Made by a program: the position numbers and the translations under genes. Positions 1-8,200 of a stretch of 23,231 nucleotides of DNA are shown piece by piece; position 1 is the stretch's first letter, and each line of letters begins with the position of its first letter. This DNA is from Muribaculaceae bacterium (lineage in GTDB: Bacteria > Bacteroidota > Bacteroidia > Bacteroidales > Muribaculaceae), in NCBI GenBank assembly GCA_902836725.1, contig CADFRV010000008.1, positions 1-23,231 on the forward strand, given 5' to 3'. The notes under the pieces were generated by a model. The model had not been told where the DNA came from, did no database searches, and saw only the letters and a list, made by a program, of their open reading frames with translations.

Positions 1-28
1 AGAAATTCATACTTTTTATGGAGATGTG

Positions 29-466
29 TCATTCAGCTTTTTTTCTGCAGATCTTTTTGAACTCTTCGAAATCCCTGATATAGTCAGACTCTTCATAAGC
101 AGTGGAAACCAATGACAGACATACCGCTCCTGATGAGAAATTGTCTATCGTCCGCCATATGCCAGGTGGAATAAACAGTCCCTCATAGGGTCGGTTGAGG
201 GTGAATGTGCGCCAGTTTTCTCCGTCGCATACGTTCACATTGAAACTCCCTCCGACAGCAACAAGAAGTTGTGACATCACGTGGTGGGAGTGGCCACCTC
301 TTTCAGCTCCGGCCGGCACGTCATAGATCCAGTATGCGCGGCTGAGGTTGAATGGTATCTGGGAGCCGCTTTCAACAAAAGTAAGGTTGCCGCGGGGATC
401 GTGTATTCTGGGAAGGGTTATTATTTTCACCGCATCAATGAGATTACGGCTTTCTTGTGTATCCAT
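29..466 (-). CDS. FdtA/WxcM-type dTDP-sugar 3,4-ketoisomerase
   Basis: A 145-residue single-domain cupin, the usual length for the FdtA/QdtA/WxcM family. These enzymes isomerise dTDP-4-keto-6-deoxyhexose to the 3-keto form on the way to 3-amino-sugars or related residues of surface glycans. Visible family marks are RGNLTFVE (25-32), the tyrosine-rich strand AYWIYDVP (44-51), the active-site loop RGGHSH (56-61; the family usually has RGxHAH), the GxFxV strand, and near the C-terminus YEESDYIRDFEEF, which is highly typical. The start at 464-466 is the only reasonable ATG and lies about 36 nt below a strong predicted promoter. It is transcribed away from the neighbour at 643. No sugar nucleotidyltransferase or glycosyltransferase is visible, but partners could lie to the left of the window. 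The family is secure; the exact sugar substrate cannot be read. Confidence 0.88.
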   Translation of the reverse strand: MDTQESRNLIDAVKIITLPRIHDPRGNLTFVESGSQIPFNLSRAYWIYDVPAGAERGGHSHHVMSQLLVAVGGSFNVNVCDGENWRTFTLNRPYEGLFIPPGIWRTIDNFSSGAVCLSLVSTAYEESDYIRDFEEFKKICRKKAE

Positions 467-508
467 ATTTTTCGGTATTATTCCCTGTCTGAGGGAGGAT
501 CATTGCAC

Positions 509-540
509 CAAAGTTACATCTTTATCATTGGAATTGCAAA
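509..540 (-). promoter_or_regulatory. Bacteroidetes-type promoter for the sugar ketoisomerase gene
   Basis: On the minus strand the -33 box TTTG (537-540) is followed after exactly 20 nt by the -7 box TAACTTTG (509-516). This is a perfect match to the TTTG/TAnnTTTG consensus of Bacteroidota primary-sigma promoters. Transcription would start near 502, leaving a leader of about 36 nt. Confidence 0.7.
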
Positions 541-580
541 TATTTTTGTGGCTTTCCCCTTACTTGTAAACTGGAATACG

Positions 581-588
581 TATCTTTG
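581..588 (+). promoter_or_regulatory. -7 promoter box for the adhesin-like gene
   Basis: TATCTTTG matches TAnnTTTG exactly, 54 nt upstream of the chosen ATG at 643. No TTTG is found at the proper distance upstream; the nearest is CTTG (563-566), only 14 nt away. The promoter is therefore supported by one element only. It is divergent from the promoter at 509-540. Confidence 0.45.
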
Positions 589-642
589 CCATGTTAATAT
601 GCATAAATATTGGTTATAAATATATTATACGTAATTTTTACA

Positions 643-3627
643 ATGGGTATAAAGAGACTTTTTTCCGGAGTGGCATTCGCGCTATCCCTGTTCCCCGCGT
701 TTGCAGCTCCTGAAGCGACAGCTCCTCCTTTCAGCGAGGATTTTTCAGACCGGGCGGGTGCTCTTGACCGTTTTACGGTGGTTGATTCCAATCAGGACGG
801 CAAGACATGGATTGTAGACAGCGAGTTCCATGCGAGAGTGGAGTTTAACAGTGCCAAAGCGATGGATGACTGGCTGATAACACCCCCTCTGATACTTGAG
901 GCCGGTAAGAAGTACCCGTTGTCGTTTAAAACTGCATGTGCGCTGCCTTCCTATCCGGAGCGTCTGGAAGTGTGTCTGGGAGCCGAGCCCTCGGTGGAAG
1001 GGATGACGGTGACTGTGGTGGAACAGTTTGATGTGGCAGACAAGACATTCCGTACAGTCACGGCTGATGTCACCGTAAACGAAACCGGAGTATATTATAT
1101 CGGTTTCCACGGCTGCAGCGACCGCGACTGCGCCACTCTTTTTCTTGACGATATAGTGCTCGCCGCAGGGGTTTCTGTAAGTTCCCCAGGCGCTCCAACG
1201 GAATTGACGGCGGTGGCAGACAATTCCGGCGCATTGAAAGCGACAGTTTCTTTTGTCACGCCCGAAGTGGATCTGTGCGGTGCGCAACTCACGGCTCTGG
1301 ACCATGTGGCCGTACAGCGCGACGGTGTGGAGATAAAGCGTTTTGACGCGCCCGCGATAGGAGCCCGCATGGTGTATGTTGACGACAATGTGGCCGAGGG
1401 TGAGCATACATATACTGTGTTGGGTTACAACAGCGACGGGATGGGGCTCCCTGCCGATGTATCCACTTTTGTAGGTGTCAACATCCCCGGCGCCCCCACA
1501 GCCATTACCATCTTTGAAGGTACTGATCCCGGAATGGTTACTTTGCGGTGGGATGCTCCTGATGTAGACTTCTTGGGATATCCGTTGAATACAGACGATC
1601 TTACCTATAATCTCTACAGTCCCTATGGCGTGCTGATAGAGGATGGGATAACCGAACGTACCATAACATTCCGTGCCATTGCCGAGAACAACGGGCAGCT
1701 GCAGGCATTATATTATGTTACCGCACAGTCCAAAGCAGGTGCTCTGCCATATTACAAAGGTGTGCGCACAAGCAGCCTTATAGTGGGAACTCCCACTGCA
1801 ATGCCTTTCCGTGAGTCGTTTTCCGGCATGAGCGCCTCTGCCGTGTGGCATCTTGTCATACCGCAGGGCACGGGAGGCCAGTGGCAGCTGACGGGTATCG
1901 ACCCCGGTCCACAGGACGGGGATGGAGGATATGCCGAATTCGCGCCTACGCTGCCGGGAGACAGTTTCTCCCTCCTTTCCGAAAAAATATCGGTGAAAGG
2001 TGAAAATCCGTGGCTGTCGTTCTATTACTATTCTCTGCCTACGGACGACGAGTTGTCTGTAAGCGTTATACCCATCTGCGACTGTGCTCCTGTGGAGAGT
2101 GTTTTCCCGATAGCAGCAGGAAACGGATGGACCAAGGCGAATATTGACTTGCGCGGTATGACCGGAAAAACCGTGCAGATCCTTTTCAGCTATCAGACAA
2201 AAGGTGACCGCGCGGCGCACATCCTGCTCGACAATATAAATGTGGAGGAAGGTGTGCTGCATGACCTCACTGCAGTGTCAGTATCTGTGCCAGGCAAAAT
2301 GACAGTAGGGGAGGCTGCCACTATAGGAGTGGCACTCCGCAACGCCGGAATGGAACCGGCCGAAGGCTACAGTGTGGTGCTGTATCGCGACGGCGAACGG
2401 GTGGAGTCTGTCGCCGGACCGCGTCTGGATGCTTTCGCAAGGGGAACTGTGGAGTTTACACAGACGCCCACCGTATTTTTCGGCGATTTTACAAACTATC
2501 ATGCCGAGATAGAATTTGATGCCGATCAGAATATGGCAGATAACCGGACAGCTTCCGCACAGACCCTCGTCTCGAAATTGTCTTATCCTGCCGTCACAGA
2601 TCTCGCAGGTGAGGAGAGTGCCGCAGGGGTGGTGCTCACCTGGAGCGCTATAAACCTCAGTACTGCCGAACCGGAGCCTGTAACCGAGAATTTCGAGGAC
2701 TATGATCCGTTTACCATCAGCGATCTCGGGAACTGGACCCTCGTGGACCGCGACGGGCGCGGAACATACGGCATCGGTATCGACAATATGCCTCACGGCG
2801 GCGATCCGTTCGCATACATACTGATCGACAACAGCAATTTCGCGGATGATCCCAACTTCGTGTCGCGCGATGGTGGCCACAGGTATCTGGCATCGGTATG
2901 CTGCGCCGGTGACAATAACGACGACTGGCTGATCTCTCCGGCACTGTGTGGCGACGCGCAGGAAGTGTCGCTGTGGGCACGCCGCCGTGGATCGTCGGCA
3001 AGCTACGCCCATGAGTCGTTTGAGATACTCTATTCCACCGGAAGCCTTTATCCTGAGGATTTCAAACTCGTTGAGGCATTTGACGGCATCCCGTATGAAT
3101 GGACACAATATTCCGCCTCTCTTCCGGAAGGCGCCAGGTATTTTGCAGTGCGTTGCACGTCGCCCGACCAGTTCGCGCTCTTTATTGACGATATAACCTA
3201 TATACCGGCAGATCTTTATGCCGATCTGGAAGTGGAAGGTTACAATGTGTACCGCGACTGTGTGAGACTTAATGCCGAGCCTCTGCGTGAGTGCGTGTTC
3301 ACCGATACCGACGCTCCTTCCGGCAAGGAATGCACATACCATGTCACCGTAGTCTATGACAAGGGTGAGTCGCGGCTGTCAAACGGAGTTCTTCTGAATC
3401 TTTCCGGTGTAGAAGAAGTGGCTTCACAATCGGGAGTTTCAGTCTCCACCTCCGACGGCTGCATCAAAGTGACCGGCGCGTTTGGAGAGGCTATCAGCAT
3501 CCATGCAGCCGACGGCCGCAGTGTGGCGGCTTTCCGCGCCACAGCCGGTGAGGTCTCGGTTCCTGTAGCGGCAGGCATATATCTGGTGCGTGCCGGTAGC
3601 GTGACTGTGAAAGTGGCAGTGCGTTAA
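643..3627 (+). CDS. secreted adhesin-like protein, choice-of-anchor J and FN3 repeats, T9SS-like tail
   Basis: A 994-residue exported protein. The ATG at 643 is preferred over an in-frame TTG at 611 because it puts a clean signal peptide (MGIKRLFSGVAFALSLFPAFA) at the N-terminus. Three choice-of-anchor J (cleaved-adhesin/MAM-like) modules are seen at about 30-175, 387-536 and 680-856. Their hallmarks are DDWLI(T/S)P in modules 1 and 3 and a final (L/I)(L/F)(L/I)DD/DNI strand. Fibronectin-III-like segments lie at about 180-280, 280-382 and 860-920, and a CARDB-like segment at about 538-645. The last ~70 residues resemble a type IX sorting domain (ADGRSV...AAGIYLVRAG...VKVAV). This architecture is known from surface adhesins and gingipain haemagglutinin regions. 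No catalytic domain is visible, so glycan, protein or host-surface binding is inferred. It appears monocistronic, with a good terminator behind it. Confidence 0.82.
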   Translation: MGIKRLFSGVAFALSLFPAFAAPEATAPPFSEDFSDRAGALDRFTVVDSNQDGKTWIVDSEFHARVEFNSAKAMDDWLITPPLILEAGKKYPLSFKTACALPSYPERLEVCLGAEPSVEGMTVTVVEQFDVADKTFRTVTADVTVNETGVYYIGFHGCSDRDCATLFLDDIVLAAGVSVSSPGAPTELTAVADNSGALKATVSFVTPEVDLCGAQLTALDHVAVQRDGVEIKRFDAPAIGARMVYVDDNVAEGEHTYTVLGYNSDGMGLPADVSTFVGVNIPGAPTAITIFEGTDPGMVTLRWDAPDVDFLGYPLNTDDLTYNLYSPYGVLIEDGITERTITFRAIAENNGQLQALYYVTAQSKAGALPYYKGVRTSSLIVGTPTAMPFRESFSGMSASAVWHLVIPQGTGGQWQLTGIDPGPQDGDGGYAEFAPTLPGDSFSLLSEKISVKGENPWLSFYYYSLPTDDELSVSVIPICDCAPVESVFPIAAGNGWTKANIDLRGMTGKTVQILFSYQTKGDRAAHILLDNINVEEGVLHDLTAVSVSVPGKMTVGEAATIGVALRNAGMEPAEGYSVVLYRDGERVESVAGPRLDAFARGTVEFTQTPTVFFGDFTNYHAEIEFDADQNMADNRTASAQTLVSKLSYPAVTDLAGEESAAGVVLTWSAINLSTAEPEPVTENFEDYDPFTISDLGNWTLVDRDGRGTYGIGIDNMPHGGDPFAYILIDNSNFADDPNFVSRDGGHRYLASVCCAGDNNDDWLISPALCGDAQEVSLWARRRGSSASYAHESFEILYSTGSLYPEDFKLVEAFDGIPYEWTQYSASLPEGARYFAVRCTSPDQFALFIDDITYIPADLYADLEVEGYNVYRDCVRLNAEPLRECVFTDTDAPSGKECTYHVTVVYDKGESRLSNGVLLNLSGVEEVASQSGVSVSTSDGCIKVTGAFGEAISIHAADGRSVAAFRATAGEVSVPVAAGIYLVRAGSVTVKVAVR

Positions 3628-3656
3628 GTCATCTGTCTTGATATGGCATCAGCATA

Positions 3657-3702
3657 ATCTCCGGGATACGGATTACGGATCTGTTTCCCGGAGATCTTTT
3701 TT
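3657..3702 (+). terminator. intrinsic terminator of the adhesin-like gene
   Basis: A perfect 10-bp stem (ATCTCCGGGA 3657-3666 with TCCCGGAGAT 3686-3695) and a 19-nt loop are followed by C and six T (3697-3702), 29 nt after the stop codon. Confidence 0.85.
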
Positions 3703-3730
3703 CCTATTTACAAATTAATGTGTACTTTTG
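3699..3730 (+). promoter_or_regulatory. candidate promoter for the aminotransferase gene
   Basis: TACTTTTG (3723-3730) matches TAnnTTTG exactly. A degenerate -33 (TTTT at 3699-3702, 20 nt upstream, or TTTC at 3700-3703, 19 nt upstream) lies in the T-tract of the preceding terminator. The inferred start near 3737 gives a leader of about 130 nt. Confidence 0.5.
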
Positions 3731-3742
3731 TATGCTTAAGCC

Positions 3743-3803
3743 AGTCAACGAAATCAATCAGTATTGTAAATTTATTGATTCTAAGTGATTTTGTCGGTTG
3801 ACT
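3743..3803 (+). other. inverted repeat in the aminotransferase leader
   Basis: AGTCAAC (3743-3749) pairs with GTTGACT (3797-3803). The adjoining GAAATCA (3750-3756) pairs with TGATTTT (3786-3792, one G-U) after a 4-nt bulge, and ATCA (3757-3760) can pair with TGAT (3776-3779). It lies just downstream of the predicted transcription start and 64 nt before the ATG. It could be an RNA leader structure or a DNA operator. No known riboswitch class is recognised. Confidence 0.4.
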
Positions 3804-3867
3804 TATCCGTTACACTGCTTTTATAGATTTCACAGGAATATTTTTTATAAAAATAACAAGCTAATAT

Positions 3868-5073
3868 ATGCCACAAGTATCAAAGCGGGGAACAGAGATG
3901 CCCGCTTCCCCTATACGCCGTCTGGTGCCTCTGGCCAACAAGGCCAAGGAACGCGGCATAAAGGTATATCATCTGAATATCGGACAGCCTGATATCCCCA
4001 CGCCGCCGCAAGGTATAGAGGCTGTGCGGGCTATTGACCGTGAGGTTCTGGAGTACAGCCCTTCGGAGGGACTGATGTCTCTGCGCAAGAAGCTGCGCGG
4101 CTATTACAAGACCTACAACATAGATGTGGACGTGGATGATATCATTGTCACCACCGGAGGCTCCGAGGCGGTGCTGTTCGCCTTTATGGCATGTCTGGAT
4201 CCGGGCGACGAGATCATCGTGCCTGAACCCGCATATGCCAACTATATGGCGTTCGCCATATCGGCGGGCGCGAAAATCGTAACCATCCCCTCGTCGATCG
4301 ACGAGGGATTCGCGCTGCCCCCTCTGGAAAAATTCGAGGAGCTTATCACACCGCGTACAAAAGGCATCCTCATCTGTAACCCCAACAACCCCACCGGATA
4401 TCTCTACTCGATGAAAGAGATGCTTCAGCTGCGTGATCTGGTGAAGAAACATGATCTCTTCCTCTTCTCCGACGAGGTATATCGTGAGTTCTGTTACACT
4501 GGCGCGCCATACATCTCGGCTTTCCATCTGCCCGGCATAGAGGAGCAGGTGGTGCTTATCGATTCTGTATCGAAACGCTATAATGAATGCGGCATACGTG
4601 TGGGCGCACTTATCACAAAGCATAAGGAACTGAAACGTAATGTGATGAAATTCTGTCAGGCACGTCTCAGCCCCCCTCTGCTCGGCCAGATAGTGGCGGA
4701 GGCTTCGATAGATACCCCGAAAGACTATATGCTTGAGACATACAACGAGTATGTGGACCGCCGTAAATTCCTGATCGACGAGCTGAACAAGATCCCCGGT
4801 GTATATTCCCCTATCCCTATGGGCGCATTTTATACGGTGGCACGTCTGCCGGTGGATGATGCCGACAAGTTCTGCGCATGGTGCCTCGAGGAATTCTCGC
4901 ACGACGGGAAGACGGTATTTATGGCTCCCGCGTCCGGCTTTTATACCACCCCCGGCATGGGACGCGACGAAGTCCGTATCGCTTATGTGCTGAGCCGTGA
5001 GGATCTGCGCGAAGCTATCGATACCTTGCGGCACGCCCTCGACGCATATCCGGGCAATACTCTGAACAATTAG
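3868..5073 (+). CDS. pyridoxal phosphate-dependent aminotransferase, class I/II
   Basis: A 401-residue fold-type I aminotransferase that transfers an amino group between an amino acid and a 2-oxoacid in the cytosol. Visible landmarks are the substrate/cofactor segment NIGQPDIPTPP, the GGSEAV loop, NPNNPTG (171-177, N174 being the cofactor-contacting Asn), SDEVYREF (D202 and Y205 contacting PLP), SVSKRYNECGIRVG with the Schiff-base lysine K236, and R370 in GRDEVRIAY for the substrate carboxylate. Length and motifs fit the aspartate/aromatic aminotransferase-like group common in Bacteroidales. Specificity (aspartate, aromatic or branched-chain) cannot be decided. Three in-frame ATGs fall early (residues 1, 11, 69); the first is taken because SKRGTEMPASPIRRL is typical of these enzymes. 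It is monocistronic, bounded by terminators on both sides. Confidence 0.9.
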   Translation: MPQVSKRGTEMPASPIRRLVPLANKAKERGIKVYHLNIGQPDIPTPPQGIEAVRAIDREVLEYSPSEGLMSLRKKLRGYYKTYNIDVDVDDIIVTTGGSEAVLFAFMACLDPGDEIIVPEPAYANYMAFAISAGAKIVTIPSSIDEGFALPPLEKFEELITPRTKGILICNPNNPTGYLYSMKEMLQLRDLVKKHDLFLFSDEVYREFCYTGAPYISAFHLPGIEEQVVLIDSVSKRYNECGIRVGALITKHKELKRNVMKFCQARLSPPLLGQIVAEASIDTPKDYMLETYNEYVDRRKFLIDELNKIPGVYSPIPMGAFYTVARLPVDDADKFCAWCLEEFSHDGKTVFMAPASGFYTTPGMGRDEVRIAYVLSREDLREAIDTLRHALDAYPGNTLNN

Positions 5074-5086
5074 GAAATCATGATAC

Positions 5087-5142
5087 AGGCGGAACCGCAA
5101 GTACCGGGATTGCAAGAATCCTGTTTGCTGGTTCCGCCTTTT
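5087..5142 (+). terminator. intrinsic terminator of the aminotransferase gene
   Basis: A perfect 10-bp stem (AGGCGGAACC 5087-5096 with GGTTCCGCCT 5130-5139) is extended by GCAA/TTGC across one bulged base. It is followed by TTTTAATTT, starting 13 nt after the stop codon. Confidence 0.85.
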
Positions 5143-5232
5143 AATTTAATCTTCCGCCGCAGGCGCGTCCGGTTCAAGTGCCTGGTGATTGGAATTATAT
5201 GTTTTTTACAGTTTATCTAATATCATTGTCAT

Positions 5233-8200
5233 ATGAAGTTCGTTGAAAATCAGAAATATACTCTTCCGGTAGTGGAGATGGGAGTGCTTATAGACCGTGG
5301 CCGCCCTTATCTTACGGTGGAGCATGAAGGAAACAATTATCAGGTACAGGCATACAAATTCCAAAAAGCAGCTCCCCCCAGAGAACTGCAATGTTTTTAT
5401 AAGGGTGGACAGCTTAAGCAGGATCTTGAATGGGTGCTTCCACAGGTTTACCGCCAGGGGGAGATTTATACTTTCAGGGTGCTCAGCGAGCGATATAACG
5501 GCATGCAGACTTTAATTGATGATAATGAAGGAATTAATCATCGTATGCCCACATCGGCGTCGGCGCCATTAAAACGCGGGAGCACGGTTAAATGCCGGGT
5601 TGACGGATTTGAGCCGGGTTATCTTAAACTTACAGTTATTGATGACGGCAACGACAGGCTGCTTACGGTTTATACTCCGGAAGAAATCAGCGGGTTGGTT
5701 ATAAAACACCGGCCGGAAGCGAGGCTGCTCAGGAGGATATTTCGTAATAACGAGACCCTCGCGCCGGCACTCACTCAGGCCAGGGCGGGCAATCCGCGAT
5801 GGGTACTCACACTTATTGAAATAGTAGAGAATGAACTGCCGGGATGGGTTACGATGCGTTACCCGCGCCAGATCAGGCTGATAGAGGCATTTATTGAAAT
5901 CTGTACGCGGCTTATAGAAAATTCGCCCTATCTGGCCGATTTCGGGGAGAGGGAGCGCGCCGACGCCAGGGTGCGCATATCTCGAACCATCACCCATGCC
6001 GGTGACTACGTGGAAGCGCTTACACTCAAGGAGCAGGGTACTGCCGAGGAATTTGTGGTATCGGTTGTAGACAGTCTTTCCACTACCGGCTACATATACC
6101 AGCCGGAGAGGAAGATGCGCATAGTGATGGCGTTGTTTGGAATAGAGCCGGTGTGGGTGCGCACATACATAAACGATATTTTCAAGGTGATTCTTGCGCG
6201 GCACGCCGACAGGAGCTTCATGGAGCTTTTCAGCCAGGCGTTCATCGAGATGCTCGACATATTCATCAGCAACGAGAACCGTTTTTCAGGATATGCCGAC
6301 AACAGTGCGTTGCGTGAGCTTGTCACTGCCATCGCCATGCAGCTGCTGCTGACTACCGATATAGATTTTCCCCGGTGGGGACTTTACCGCGCCATGCTTT
6401 ACCGGTATGCCTCGCTTTTCAACAAAGGTAATGTGACAAATTCGCGGCGTCTTATCAAAAAGGCATTTGACTCGCTTCTTGACCGATGCGACAGCCGTCT
6501 GGAGTTTTCATGGGGAGATCTGGAAAACATTACCATCCTGTGTACCACCCGCCTTACGGCCGACACGGAAGGGGAGGGCGCCATGGTATCGGCCGTATTC
6601 GACGGCGGGGGCATAAGTCTGCGTATGGTCGATTCCGATATCGTGATCAGCCGCTCCGACAATCCGTCCACGGCGCGCAATGTGCTCCCTGCGAAATTTT
6701 TCCCGGACAGGGATATAAAGATCATTCTTCCGGGCAGACTTGAAGAGCGCATAAGCTCTGATGAACACAATATGGGGCGTATACGCCGCATGTGGAAAGA
6801 GGCTCTGGCCGCTCTTCTGGAAAAGAATGTGCGTGAGCGTCATGTGGCCTCAAGGAAGCAGTCGCCGGCCATCGGTGACGAGGTGACTGTAAGGGTGACG
6901 GGACGCAGGGCAGAAAGTTTTCCTCCGGAGTTCAATTGCGTAATAGAGGATCCCATCTACGAGGGCAGAGGTGTGATTGGCATTGTGGATATCGTCGGTT
7001 ACCATGTCAATGCCGATGACTATACCTTCATGGCTCAGGAAGGGGAGTATCTGCTCCTCAAGGCTGAGGTGACCGGCATTGATGAGGATGACGAGACACT
7101 GCGTTTCAGCATGCGCTCACGGCTGTCGACGTTCATTTACGAAACAGCCAACCGTTTCAAAAACAACCGGGAGACACTGCAGGGGATCATTACCGATACA
7201 GAGCGTAATGCGAAGTTTTATCTTGGCCTCGCTGATGACGGCTTTACGTTTTCCATCCCCAAGCAGGAATATCCCGGATTGTCAAAATCGACGGTAGTTG
7301 AATTCACCATCAATTTCGCGGAACGTGACAGAAGCAAGCCCGACACGAACATCATCGTCAATGCATCTCTTTCGAAAGTGCTCGATATATGCGAGAAACA
7401 GTCGGATTATTGCGAACAGGCGATGAACCACCTCCTGTATGACTATGCTGAGGGCAACACATATGTCAGTGCCGACGGTGAAATAGTGGAGACTGACATG
7501 CGTGAAGCCGATATGTTCCTTGACAACGAGGATGTAAATGAGGTTATACGCCTTGTGGATTGCCTGTCGCAGCTTCATCCTGAGAATCAGGCTGTCACCT
7601 ACGGGTATATAGCTGTCGCCCACATTCTCGCCGTAATGGTGTCGGATGCCGCGGCGGAGCGCAATTTCGCTTTGCGCATGGATCTTATAAAGGCTATTTC
7701 TGATTTTGCCGACACCGGCCGTGTCGATGCGGCGAAGGTGAGGGATCTGTCGGCAAGAGTGGAAAACCAGGGGATTGATCCGGCTGTGAACCATCTCATG
7801 GTGCAGCTGAAAGTGCTTTCCCTGCTCGGAATGCCGTGGGACGAGTGTGAGTACCTGCACGACGTGGCGTTGCGGTCGGAAACGCTGTCACTGGTCTCTC
7901 TGGCACGTCAGGTTCTGGCTTACAATCTCTTGCAGGGAATACATCAGACCGATACCGAACGAAGGAATCTGAAAAAGGAGATTTTCAGGACACTCAATCT
8001 GCGTCCTGCTTCTACTGACGCCGTGATACCGCACGAAAGCGATGTGGTGGAGCTTAAGACATCCCTGATATATCCTGCCGGTGCCCGCATGCATGCCGAC
8101 GAGACGCGGCAGGTGGCCGAGATTATGGAGGAGATCTGTGGATTCCTCAATACGGCAGGAGGCACCATCTACATCGGTGTGCGTGACAACGGAGATATTT

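Noticed and set aside
610..642. Upstream in-frame TTG start for the adhesin-like protein
   Set aside because: It would add eleven residues before an otherwise canonical signal peptide, and it falls close to the predicted transcription start.
2278..3342. A 354-codon open frame on the minus strand inside the adhesin-like gene
   Set aside because: It has low-complexity, Cys/His-rich composition and no domain, and it lies wholly inside a well-supported gene.
3880..5115. A 411-codon open frame on the minus strand antisense to the aminotransferase
   Set aside because: The plus-strand frame has every aminotransferase motif. The antisense protein is rich in His, Arg and Cys with no recognisable domain, a typical shadow of GC-biased codons.
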